From Roseofilum halophilum BLCC-M91 (GTDB taxonomy: Bacteria; Cyanobacteriota; Cyanobacteriia; Cyanobacteriales; Desertifilaceae): a stretch of DNA of 45,419 bases. Position 1 is the stretch's first letter, and each line of letters starts with the position of its first letter. The notes under the pieces were generated by a model that was not told where the DNA came from, searched no databases, and was given only the letters and a program-made list of their open reading frames with translations. The position numbers and the translations under genes are program-made. The stretch is from contig NZ_JAQPOK010000141.1 of assembly GCF_030068445.1 (NCBI RefSeq), positions 1-45,419 on the forward strand. Direction: 5' to 3'. Positions 1 through 9,200 of the stretch are shown here, piece by piece.

Positions 1-1
1 C

Positions 2-139
2 GATGTTATGAGGTACAGTAATCGAAATGTTCCTTGAGAGTGTTGTCCCATGAAAAGCCTGAAAAATGGGGATTATAGCGTGAAAAATGGTTTTCCCATT
101 ACCAATTACCCATTACCCATTACCGCGCGAAGCGCTGTA
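2..139. repeat. Left copy of 138-bp terminal inverted repeat
   Basis: Positions 2-139 are the reverse complement of 45281-45419. The outer 59 bases (2-60) match without a mismatch; the inner part, reading inwards, shows about six substitutions. The inner part contains CCATTACC-type heptamer repeats and the small palindrome GCGCGAAGCGC. The repeat overlaps the 3' end of the minus-strand DUF3226 gene and supplies its last ten codons and stop. Confidence 0.95.
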
Positions 140-708
140 ACTGCATCATGTAACTGTCTTCCCGGTGGATTTTGCCAAGCCAACCAAGTATAGATGTTCG
201 CTTTATCTACATGATGAGGATCTTTAAAGGTTGCCCCTTTTTGCTTGGCTTGTTGCGTTACTTCTTGTGCATATTCCCAAAGGGACTGGCTTTTATCTGG
301 AACTAGATATTTTAGGAACGTCTCTAACATTCCTTGGGTTTGGTTATCTGGCATAATCCAAACTCCGAATCGAATACCCATAGGAGTTACATGAATTAGT
401 CCAGATGGGGGTAATTGTTCAGGAATATTGGCAATACTGGGTAAGGAAAAATTTCTAATGCTCTGCCAACGTTCTTCTAAATCCAGATCTGCGTCTATGA
501 TTAATCCTAGGGCAGTTAATCCAGATTCTTTTAGCTGAGTTGAAATAAAATCTTGGTTAATGTTTTGATAGCCATCATGGGCTGTAATGTGTACAACGGG
601 TTGATGTTTAATGGGTTCCCAAATTACTCCATTGGCTTCCATCAACCAGGGGATAACTCTTTTATCTTCTTGTCCTTCAACAATTAGTTTTTTGGAATGA
701 CGTGCCAT
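106..708 (-). CDS. DUF3226 TOPRIM-like protein, partner of the adjacent ATPase
   Basis: 200 residues. The N-terminal strand with VEGQED (E11) and the IIDADLD segment (D72, D74) has the E...DxD layout of TOPRIM folds, as in OLD nucleases, topoisomerases and the DUF4435/DUF3226 families. A GVWIMPDN segment near residues 115-122 is also typical of DUF3226. The gene starts two bases after the stop of the upstream ATPase gene, so the two are almost certainly co-transcribed and translationally coupled. Split ATPase plus TOPRIM pairs resemble OLD-like and PARIS-like anti-phage systems, but a defence role is inferred here. The last ten residues (TALRAVMGNG) are encoded by the dispersed repeat at the window end, so the native C-terminus was probably replaced or extended by repeat insertion. 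Family call fairly sure; function unproven. Confidence 0.8.
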   Translation of the reverse strand: MARHSKKLIVEGQEDKRVIPWLMEANGVIWEPIKHQPVVHITAHDGYQNINQDFISTQLKESGLTALGLIIDADLDLEERWQSIRNFSLPSIANIPEQLPPSGLIHVTPMGIRFGVWIMPDNQTQGMLETFLKYLVPDKSQSLWEYAQEVTQQAKQKGATFKDPHHVDKANIYTWLAWQNPPGRQLHDAVTALRAVMGNG

Positions 709-710
709 GG

Positions 711-1862
711 TTAACGCACCTCAATGTCTTGAGTTGCAGCGATCGCCATTTCTTTTTCGGTAAAGACGATACTTTGAGGTTTATCCCGTTCGATGCGGTG
801 AATTCTGATGCCCTCTTCTGGGGTATCTACTTCACTAGCAATGGTGGCTAAACTGCGCCAGCAGTCACTGCTATGGGTGGTGGCAAACACTTGTACATTT
901 AAGCGTTTAGCGGTTTCCCAGACTAATTTCCACATATCCGCCATGGCTGTGTAATGCAAACCGGTGTCGATTTCATCAATGAATAAAAATCCATCTCTGG
1001 TATTGACAATGGCTAAGGCGAGTCCTAACATGCGCCAGATGCCATCGCCTAGACTGCCAATGGGAACCGGGCGATCGCGATCGGAAAGACGCACGAGGAA
1101 ACCCTCCCGCGATTGCGAAAACCGAGTGAACTGAGATGATACAGCAATCCGCTTAAATTTAGGCTCAATAGTTTGAAGGGCTTGGTGTACGGGTTGCTCT
1201 TCTGATGTTAAAACAATATTATTAAACAACTCAATCATTTTTTCTGAAGTGAGTGAAGACGATTCAATGAAATTTGTTCGACCTTCTGTTTTTTTGTGGG
1301 ATTTACTATACCTGGTAAATTTCACGATTAAATTATCAGGAATTGTTTCATCAACAGATAAGGGAAAACGAAAGTTATCAAAATATTTTTCTTTTTCCCA
1401 GTCTTTTCTAATTTCTCCTGTTCTCCAGGTTATCACCAGACTCAACTCATCGAAAATATCGGCATCAGGGTTGATGTACTCAAACGTTCGATCCCTGAAT
1501 TTTGTTGAATATTTAAATCGATCGGGATCTAAAATTATTGTGGCAATGACCGTTTCACAAATATCATTATTGAGTCCTGATATTTTAAATTCAATATTTG
1601 GATCGATAAGATGACTATAAAATAAGTGACGAATGTCAAAATCAAGGGACTGATTGGGTTGTTCAAAAAAATATTCACCTCGTCTTATCATCGAATCTCG
1701 TATCGGCTCAAGATTATTTTTTGAACACAAGAGTTGGATGGCTTCTAAGATAGAGGTTTTGCCACAATTATTAGCTCCGACGAGCAGATTTAAGCGACCT
1801 AGATCTGGCAACTCTAAGGACTGCAAGCCGCGAAAATTCTCAATTTTGACGCTTCTGAGCAT
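711..1862 (-). CDS. AAA family ATPase (OLD/RecF-like, AAA_15/AAA_21 type)
   Basis: 383 residues. The N-terminus VKIENFRGL is the typical opening of SMC/RecF/OLD-like ATPases. Walker A is GANNCGKTS at residues 29-37. A signature-like GSLGDGIWRMLGLALAI lies near 267-285, followed by Walker B (FLFIDEIDTGLH) and an H-switch (FATTHSSDC). The middle is a variable AT-richer insertion. There is no fused nuclease domain; the TOPRIM-like partner is encoded immediately downstream with a 2-base gap. Such ATPases use ATP-dependent DNA binding or clamping to control an associated nuclease. In OLD-type defence pairs the ATPase is the sensor or scaffold, which is the likely role here by analogy. The 104-bp gap to the divergent kinase gene at 1967 would hold its promoter. 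Confidence 0.85.
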   Translation of the reverse strand: MLRSVKIENFRGLQSLELPDLGRLNLLVGANNCGKTSILEAIQLLCSKNNLEPIRDSMIRRGEYFFEQPNQSLDFDIRHLFYSHLIDPNIEFKISGLNNDICETVIATIILDPDRFKYSTKFRDRTFEYINPDADIFDELSLVITWRTGEIRKDWEKEKYFDNFRFPLSVDETIPDNLIVKFTRYSKSHKKTEGRTNFIESSSLTSEKMIELFNNIVLTSEEQPVHQALQTIEPKFKRIAVSSQFTRFSQSREGFLVRLSDRDRPVPIGSLGDGIWRMLGLALAIVNTRDGFLFIDEIDTGLHYTAMADMWKLVWETAKRLNVQVFATTHSSDCWRSLATIASEVDTPEEGIRIHRIERDKPQSIVFTEKEMAIAATQDIEVR

Positions 1863-1932
1863 AGATGGAACTCGCTGGAAGAACGAAGAGAAAACGAATT
1901 CAAGTTTAACATGGGAATAGGTCAGAGTTTGG

Positions 1933-1938
1933 TATAAT
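1933..1938 (+). promoter_or_regulatory. Candidate -10 box of the DUF1537 kinase gene
   Basis: A perfect TATAAT lies 29 bases upstream of the ATG at 1967, placing a start site about 20 bases before the codon. No good TTGACA-like -35 sits at standard spacing; TTTAAC at 1905-1910 is too far. Tentative. Confidence 0.4.
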
Positions 1939-1966
1939 TTGACGAGTTATTGCTCGACCCAAACCC

Positions 1967-3298
1967 ATGAGTACCCAACCGAAAATAATTGTTCTTGACG
2001 ACGATCCCACCGGATCGCAAACGGTGCATAGTTGTTTGTTGCTGATGCAGTGGGATGTGGAAACCCTGCGGTTTGGCTTAACGGATGATTCGCCGATTGT
2101 GTTTATTTTGACGAATACTAGGGCACTGACTCCGGAGGAAGCTAAGGCGGTGACGGTGGAGGTGTGCCAAAATCTGAAACAGGCGATCGCCGCAGAAAAC
2201 ATCGAAAATTTCCTAGTCGTCAGTCGCTCAGACTCCACCCTCCGGGGCCATTATCCCATTGAAACCGATGCGATCGCCTCCGAACTCGGCCCCTTTGATG
2301 CCCATTTCCTCATTCCCGCCTTCTTTGAAGGGGGACGGATCACCCGCGATAGCATCCATTATCTGATCGTTGACGGCACGCCTACCCCCGTCCATGAAAC
2401 CGAATTCGCCAAAGATTCCGTATTTGGCTACTCCCACTCCTATCTTCCCGATTATGTGGCTCAAAAAACCCAAGGTCAAATTGTCCGCGATCGCGTCCAA
2501 CGGTTCCTACTCGAAGAAATTCGCGAAGGCAGCTTTGACCGCCTGATGTCCCTGAGCGATAATCAATGTGGAGTCGTAGACGCAGAACACCAAGTTGACC
2601 TAGACTGGTTTGCCGGTGACCTATTGCGAGCCAGTGCCCATGGTAAACGCTTCCTGCTCCGTAGCGCTGCCAGCATTCTCACCTCCCTAGCCCAACTGCC
2701 TCAGCAACCCGTAATGGCTGAACACATGAATCAATATGTGCGCGAAGGCAAACCCGGCGTAATTTTGGTCGGTTCCCATGTGAAAAAAACCACCGAACAA
2801 CTCGCCCAACTGCTGGAAGAGCCAGAAATTAGCGGCATAGAAGTGGATGTCAGCCAGCTACTCAAAAATGACCCGAAGACCCAAGAAAACCTGATACAGA
2901 GCATTTTACGCCAAGTTCAGGACATCCACAGCCAAGACCGAACCCCCGTTATCTACACCTCCCGCCAAGAACTCACCTTTCCCACCATTCAAGCGCGACT
3001 CGACTTTGGTAAACAGGTGTCCCACGTGCTAATGAGTGTGGTAGAGAACCTCCCCGCAGATATGGGCTATTTAATTAGCAAAGGCGGAATTACCTCCAAC
3101 GATGTCCTCAGTCGCGGGTTAAAGTTGCGATCGGCTCGTCTGCTTGGGCAAATTCTCCCCGGATGCTCCCTCGTGCGTACCCCCATCGATCATCCCCGGT
3201 TCCCCAACTTACCCGTGGTTCTCTTTCCCGGAAATGTGGGCGATCGCCACGGGTTAGCCACCGTCTATCAACGATTAAACCAGCCATCTGCTCACTGA
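1967..3298 (+). CDS. Four-carbon acid sugar kinase family protein (DUF1537)
   Basis: 443 residues, about the full length of the DUF1537/OtnK-DenK family. The N-terminus IIVLDDDPTGSQTVHSC is the family's hallmark, with the DDDPTG acidic loop binding substrate and magnesium. SRSDSTLRGHYP near residue 88 is the second conserved motif. The C-terminal half carries the nucleotide-binding motifs LISKGGITSNDV and VLFPGNVGD. Characterised members phosphorylate four-carbon sugar acids such as erythronate or threonate; the substrate here cannot be read from sequence. No aldolase, dehydrogenase or isomerase of the pathway is adjacent, so the enzyme may salvage or detoxify a minor metabolite. Divergent from the ATPase unit; followed by separately transcribed psbO. 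Confidence 0.85.
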   Translation: MSTQPKIIVLDDDPTGSQTVHSCLLLMQWDVETLRFGLTDDSPIVFILTNTRALTPEEAKAVTVEVCQNLKQAIAAENIENFLVVSRSDSTLRGHYPIETDAIASELGPFDAHFLIPAFFEGGRITRDSIHYLIVDGTPTPVHETEFAKDSVFGYSHSYLPDYVAQKTQGQIVRDRVQRFLLEEIREGSFDRLMSLSDNQCGVVDAEHQVDLDWFAGDLLRASAHGKRFLLRSAASILTSLAQLPQQPVMAEHMNQYVREGKPGVILVGSHVKKTTEQLAQLLEEPEISGIEVDVSQLLKNDPKTQENLIQSILRQVQDIHSQDRTPVIYTSRQELTFPTIQARLDFGKQVSHVLMSVVENLPADMGYLISKGGITSNDVLSRGLKLRSARLLGQILPGCSLVRTPIDHPRFPNLPVVLFPGNVGDRHGLATVYQRLNQPSAH

Positions 3299-3450
3299 AC
3301 GTCCTTAAGGGGATCTTAGCCGTACCATTTTATGAAATTATGGTTAAAAGAGTTTTGCCGATCCCCAACCCCAAGCCATCAGTGCTGAGTTCGGGAGCGG
3401 CAGGACTCCGTTGGAGGAAAACACACTTGGTCAACGCTAAAAACTCAACT

Positions 3451-4278
3451 ATGAAATACCGCGCTTTTATTGCTGTCATCCTAGCCTTGTGTTTGAGTCT
3501 AATTACAGCCTGTAGTGAAGGCCCAGCCGTAGGTAGCGACTACACCTACGATGATATTAAAAACACAGGTTTAGCAAACAACTGTCCTCAATTGGAAGAA
3601 ACCGCTAGAGGTTCCATTCCCCTAGATACGAGCAAAAGCTACGTCTTGACTGATTTATGCTTGCAGCCTAATGATTATTTTGTCAAAGAAGAAGCCACCA
3701 GCAAGCGTAAGCAAGCAGAATTTGTACCGGGTAAAGTGCTAACCCGTAAAACGTCCAGCCTTACGCAAGTCTATGGAGACCTGACCTTTGGCCCAGAAAA
3801 CACTCTGACTTTCTCAGAAAAAGGCGGAATTGATTTCCAAATTATTACCGTACTCCTACCCGGAGGCGAAGAAGTACCGTTCTTCTTCACCATCAAAAAT
3901 CTAGTCGCTCAAACTGAACCGGGTGCAGATAGTGTCAATACTTCAACTGATTTTGAAGGGAAATTCCGCGTTCCCTCCTATCGGGGAGCTACGTTCCTCG
4001 ATCCCAAAGGCAGAGGGGTAGCCACAGGTTATGATAATGCCGTTGCCTTACCTTCTAGTGCAGATGCTGAAGATTTCACCTTGGCCAATGTGAAACGGGT
4101 TCAAGTCGGTGAAGGAGAAATTTCTTTACAAGTCACGAAAGTTGACCCCAGCACAGGAGAATTTGGTGGAATTTTTGTGAGTGTCCAACCCTCTGATACT
4201 GACTTAGGCGCGAAAGAGGCTGTAGAGGTGAAAATCAAAGGACTCTTCTATGGTCGTGTAGAAGAAGACTTGAGCTAG
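3451..4278 (+). CDS. psbO: PsbO, photosystem II manganese-stabilising protein
   Basis: 275 residues from the ATG at 3451, the usual length. This start gives a proper export signal; extending the frame upstream to 3163 would overlap the preceding gene. Family motifs are TYDDIKNTGLANNCP, GIDFQIITVLLPGGEEVPFF, FRVPSYRGATFLDPKGRG and QPSDTDLGAKE. Two cysteines (NNCPQ and TDLCLQP) form the known disulfide of the beta-barrel. PsbO binds the lumenal face of PSII and stabilises the Mn4CaO5 cluster. The signal ends in an ITAC-S lipobox at residues 18-22 rather than an AxA site, so the mature protein may be lipid-anchored at C21. A terminator follows at 4305. No clear Shine-Dalgarno precedes the ATG; the 152-bp leader is otherwise non-coding. 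Confidence 0.97.
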   Translation: MKYRAFIAVILALCLSLITACSEGPAVGSDYTYDDIKNTGLANNCPQLEETARGSIPLDTSKSYVLTDLCLQPNDYFVKEEATSKRKQAEFVPGKVLTRKTSSLTQVYGDLTFGPENTLTFSEKGGIDFQIITVLLPGGEEVPFFFTIKNLVAQTEPGADSVNTSTDFEGKFRVPSYRGATFLDPKGRGVATGYDNAVALPSSADAEDFTLANVKRVQVGEGEISLQVTKVDPSTGEFGGIFVSVQPSDTDLGAKEAVEVKIKGLFYGRVEEDLS

Positions 4279-4304
4279 TTTAATTCAATTACTAAAGCCT
4301 GTTG

Positions 4305-4340
4305 TAGGGGTGAACCCTGGTTCACCCCTATATTTTTTGT
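4305..4340 (+). terminator. Rho-independent terminator after psbO
   Basis: Arms TAGGGGTGAAC (4305-4315) and GTTCACCCCTA (4320-4330) pair perfectly around CCTG, followed by TATTTTTTG. The same arm sequence recurs in the palindrome at 9565-9594, so this is a mobile or reused terminator element. Confidence 0.85.
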
Positions 4341-4471
4341 ATAAAAACCCTAAATTGATATTAAACTTTACATTTTGATTCACTCTTGTGTTTTATACTT
4401 AAGATTTAGTAATTCTATGCCCAAGTTAAAATTACTACTCTATATTTATACGATCATCTTGGGGAAAGATC

Positions 4472-6139
4472 ATGATCAATTTCTACAATCTATCGGTTGT
4501 TTTTGCGGAATTATTCATTGTTTTAGTCATATTTATTGTCCTGCAATGGCTGCTGAACTGGGTATTCAAAAAAAGTCACCATTTATCATGGCTTAAAGAC
4601 AAAAAAAGCCAAATTAACAATATTCGCAAAATCTCCAAAAAAATTCTAGCATTTGTTTGGTTAATACTCAGTCTTGCCATTATTCTATTTAATGTTTTTC
4701 TGATCTATCGAGGAGAACAAAATCTACCTCAGTACACCCTGGAATTATTTCAAAATATTCCTAAGCAGCTATGGCAAACGATCCTCTATGGAATCTTCAT
4801 AACTGGCGGTCTCATTATCATCACGTTAACCATCAGCCGTTACCTCGATCCCTTGCTGAAAAACGCTGGCAAACAAGTAAAAGATTTTGCGGTTTTTGCT
4901 AAATTAACCTCGGTTTACGATCAAACTGATACTTTTTTAGAGAAAGCTAAATTTCACTTCACCAATATTCTTTGGCTGGTTACACTCTATCTGAGTGGAT
5001 ACTTTTTTAAATTGCCTCCAACAGGATTAAATTACCTACAGATCCTATTAATTGGTTATTTAATCATTGCCTTTAGTATCCTCATATTGCAAGCCGCAAC
5101 AGCAATCATTGATAGCCTAGATAACTTAGTTGAATCCCACTTTAAACCAGGAACTTTAGTTTATCGATACTACAGTAACCTAAAGCATCTCGTTCCCTTT
5201 GCCAAGCGGTGCTTAGAAGCCGTTATTTATGTCAACATGGTGACTCAAGTAATTGGATTAATTCAGACCATTACTGGGTTTGCTAATATTGGCGAAAAAC
5301 TGGTCAACTTAATTGTCATTATTCTCCTGAGTCGAGTCTTTATTGAACTTGCCCAACTTCTTCTCGAAGAGGTCATGCTCACGGATCAAGACTTATCCGA
5401 GACCCAAAAACAACGCCGAATGACTATCACTCCCCTGCTGCAAAGTTTATCGAAATACCTGATCTACTTTGGCGCTGGCGTTTGGATTTTAGATGTGTTT
5501 GAAATCGACCCCACTCCCATTTTAGCCGCAGCCGGGTTATTGGGTTTAGCCGTCGGGTTAGGAGCGCAAAATTTGATTAATGATATGGTGAGTGGGTTCT
5601 TCATCTTGTTTGAAAACTATTATTTAGTGGGAGACTTTATCGAAACAGGAGATGCTTCCGGAGTCGTAGAAGCCATTGAACTCAGAACCACCCGCATCCG
5701 CCATCCCAATGGTCAAGTTTATATTATCCGCAATGGAAATATTGAAGAGGTTGTGAACTATTCCAGGGATTACATTTATGCCGTAGTCGATATCCCCATT
5801 TCCTATGAAGCCAATGTCAAGAAAATCTATGGAATTTTGCAACAAGTCAGTGAGGATTTACAAGCGAATCACCCCGAAGTTTTAGAACCGATTGATTTCA
5901 ATGGGATTGAGGAATTCACCCCCTCCCACATGACAATTCGTACTATGACTAAGCTCAGACCTACGAGTAACCCTAGGGGTATCCATGACGAAATTCAGGG
6001 AGTTGTGCGGGACATGATTAAAGCGGCTTTTGACCAAGCTGGAATTCCCCCACTTTTACCCCAACGAATTATTCGGTTTAAGTCCCCAGAAGATAGTAAA
6101 ATAAATCTTCTCAAACCTGACGATCAGTCTGTGATTTGA
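4472..6139 (+). CDS. MscS-family mechanosensitive ion channel
   Basis: 555 residues. The N-terminal 300 residues hold several hydrophobic segments (about 5-30, 55-80, 95-120, 160-215, 265-285), more than the three of E. coli MscS. The conserved MscS pore and beta domain spans about 345-440: AAAGLLGLAVGLGAQNLIND (TM3 equivalent with Gly/Ala packing), then DMVSGFFILFENYYLVGDFI and a beta domain ending VVNYSRD. The C-terminal alpha/beta vestibule follows. Such channels release solutes on hypo-osmotic shock; cyanobacterial paralogues are numerous and some have other ion roles. GGGGAAA just upstream of the ATG serves as Shine-Dalgarno. The gene stands alone between the psbO terminator and a weak hairpin at 6171. 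Confidence 0.92.
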   Translation: MINFYNLSVVFAELFIVLVIFIVLQWLLNWVFKKSHHLSWLKDKKSQINNIRKISKKILAFVWLILSLAIILFNVFLIYRGEQNLPQYTLELFQNIPKQLWQTILYGIFITGGLIIITLTISRYLDPLLKNAGKQVKDFAVFAKLTSVYDQTDTFLEKAKFHFTNILWLVTLYLSGYFFKLPPTGLNYLQILLIGYLIIAFSILILQAATAIIDSLDNLVESHFKPGTLVYRYYSNLKHLVPFAKRCLEAVIYVNMVTQVIGLIQTITGFANIGEKLVNLIVIILLSRVFIELAQLLLEEVMLTDQDLSETQKQRRMTITPLLQSLSKYLIYFGAGVWILDVFEIDPTPILAAAGLLGLAVGLGAQNLINDMVSGFFILFENYYLVGDFIETGDASGVVEAIELRTTRIRHPNGQVYIIRNGNIEEVVNYSRDYIYAVVDIPISYEANVKKIYGILQQVSEDLQANHPEVLEPIDFNGIEEFTPSHMTIRTMTKLRPTSNPRGIHDEIQGVVRDMIKAAFDQAGIPPLLPQRIIRFKSPEDSKINLLKPDDQSVI

Positions 6140-6170
6140 ATTATTTATTCTAAAGAATCGTAGCCTATAC

Positions 6171-6187
6171 AGCGCTTTGCGCTTTTG
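6171..6187 (+). terminator. Weak hairpin terminator after the MscS gene
   Basis: AGCGC-TTT-GCGCT followed by TTT lies between convergent genes. Its sequence also resembles the AGCGCTTCGCGC palindrome of the terminal repeat, so it may be a repeat fragment acting as terminator. Confidence 0.45.
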
Positions 6188-6207
6188 ATATCAGTAGAGG
6201 GAGTGGG

Positions 6208-9200
6208 TTATTTTTGTTTCAGGATCACCAGAGCCATATCATCAAATACGGTATGTTCGCCAATGTGATCCTGAACATCTGAAATAATGGCTTGGCGAAT
6301 TTCTTCGGCCGATCGCCGGTGATTGGCTCGCACCACTTCACAGAGTCTTTCTATACCATATCGACTTTTATCCGCACTTTGCGCTTCTGGAATGCCATCG
6401 GTATAGAGAACGACTACATCCCCAGAATTGAGGGGAATCTGACATTGGGAAATAAACTGACTAATGTTGTCTTCTAAACCCAGGGGAAGCCCTAGATCGA
6501 TGGTGTCAATTCGTTCAACTGTTCCCTCCCTGCGAACAACGATCGCTTCTTCATGTTGTCCGCTCAGTTGAATCACTCCATTGGTATAATCGAGCAGGGC
6601 AAGGGTCATGCTTTTATCGGAATTGATGCGCTCAACATTGCGATAAAGGGTACGATTGAGAATCGAGAGGAATTCAACGGGATCGGTTTGTTGGCTCTCT
6701 TGCAGGGTACGGACAGCCGTTTGAGCCATAATCATGATGATACTGCTTTCGAGACCATGGCCGGTAACATCGCCGATACCAATTTTCAGGCGATCGCCCT
6801 CAACCAAAACATCATAGTAGTCTCCACCCACCTCTTCAGCCGGTTGCATATAGCCAGCAATGTCCAAAGCGGCGATCGCCTTTAACTCATCAGCAGAAGG
6901 CAACACCATCTCTTGCATCCGGCGAATAATATCCAACTCCGCACTTAAATACAAGTTTTCCGCCTTCAACCGCTTCAAATTAAGCTGAGTCTGCAACCGC
7001 GCCAGTAACTCATCCTTAGCAATCGGTTTACTTAAATAATCATTCGCCCCCATATTTAAACCCGTAACAATATCTTGAATTTGCGTTTTTGCCGTCAGCA
7101 ATAAAATCGGTAATTCCGTCGCATTAAACCTTTTCCGCAATCGCTGCGTGACCTCATATCCCGTCATTTTCGGCATCATCACATCCAGCAAAATCACATC
7201 CGGTTTTAACCCATTACTAATTAAATCTAAAGCTTCTTGACCCGTACTCGCTTGCCAGATCCCATAATTTTTCAACGATAAATGATTGACCAACACTTGG
7301 CGATTAACCGGCTCATCATCCACAATCAGAATTTTTAACTGATCCTCTATTTCTACCTGCTCCATCGATTCAGAAACCATCAACCCTTCCTCGTCTGACA
7401 TCGCAGACAGGGCATCAAAATTTTGGATCGACAGACTTAAAGAAGACTTCTCGACTGTCCCCGAAGCAATGAGTAAGGTAAATGTAAACCTCGATCCTTG
7501 ATGAATCTGAGAAGTGACATTAATCGTTCCCTGATGGAGTTCGATCAGTTGTTTGGTAATTGCTAACCCTAATCCCGTTCCGCCATATTCCCGTTCCGTG
7601 GAACCATCTGCTTGCTCAAAAGAGGCAAAAATTTGATCGAACTTATCTTCCGGAATTCCAATTCCCGTATCCGACACTGAAATCGATAGATGAGAATGAT
7701 GATTACCAGAGTAAATCAATTCTGCACTCACTTCTACGGTTCCTGATGGCGTAAATTTAATCGCATTACCCACTAAATTATATAAAATTTGTTGCAGACG
7801 GTTTTCATCCGCTTCTGCGGGGGGGAAATTTTCGGGAATACTATTAATCAGTTGTAAATCTTTTTGACCGACTAATGGCTTAGATAAAGTTAATACGATT
7901 TCGACAATTGAATGTAAATCAACCGCTTTCAGTTGCAAGCTAATGGTCTGATGTTGTAACTTAGAAAAATCTAAAATATCATTGACCAAATTAGACAACC
8001 GACGAGCGCTGGCAATAATCGTAAATAAGTTAGAACGAGTCGCTGGCTGTAGTTCACCCGTAACTCCGTCAATCAAAGATTCAGCAATGCCGATAATCCC
8101 ATTTAAGGGGGTTCTCAGTTCATGGGAAGTATTGGCTAAAAATGTGTTTTTGATTTCATCGAGTTGTTTTAGTTCTTCATTTTTTCGCGCTAAATCTTCT
8201 TTTTGGCTCTCTAGGGTTTCAAAGGAAGATTTGAGCTGATTTGCCATAGAATTAAATGAACGGGCCAAATCTCCTAATTCATCTGTCCGATTGATATCCA
8301 CACTGTTTTGCCATTCTCCACTGGAGATTTTTTTGGCCGCTTCATTGAGATTAAAAATGGCTTGGACAATCCATCGCGAGGTAATGATTCCCACGACAGT
8401 CGCTACCCCCAACGCAGCTAAACAGAGAAAAATTGTGGTGCGATTGTTTTCATGAATTTTAGCCATGAAATCGGATTCGGGGACGATTACGACAATGAGC
8501 CAATCTAATCCATATTCATCGGCATAGGGAGTTACTTGGACGAGTTGCCATTTCCCCTCTTGTTTAAAGCGTAATTGTTGAGATTCATAAATATCTTTTA
8601 AGTCTTCAAAATTGGACTTTAAAAATAGAGCTGTATTTTGAATTAACGGATCGGAAATCTGTTCAGCTTGAATTCGCTTTTGTTCTTGATTTTCTTCAAT
8701 AAAGGGTAAATCTCCCGTGGAGGATGCCACTAATAAACCGTTGCGCTCGATAATAAAGGTTTCCCCGGTTTTGCCGACTTCTAGGTTTTCTAGGAAATCG
8801 GCGATCGCCAGCAAAGATAAATCTACCGCAAAGACCGCTTCTAGGTCACCGTCCTGATTATAATAGGGCCGCACCGCAGGTAAGGCTACATTGGGATAGG
8901 GTGCTACCCAGACATAGATATCTCCCCAAACGGGTTTCCCTGCTTTTTTCGCCGCTAAATACCAAGGTCGAGTTAATACATCATAATCAGGAAATTCAGA
9001 TAATAGCTCCGTGCGATCGCCGCGTTTATTGGTGGCATAAGTTTCAAAGCTTCGATCCGGATTCTCGGCTGTCGAATAGGCAACATTGGGAATGCCATCA
9101 ACCACTTGTTCTGCACCACTAAATAATGCTGATGGCGTGCCTAAATAGATATAAGATGCTTCTGTAAAAAGTTGAATTTGCTGCCAAAAATGATGCTCTA

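Noticed and set aside
3163-3450. N-terminal extension of the psbO frame
   Set aside because: It overlaps the kinase gene and would bury the signal peptide; the start at 3451 gives the family length.
4375-4596. Short ORF before and into the MscS gene
   Set aside because: Shadow frame of the MscS N-terminus with no family resemblance.
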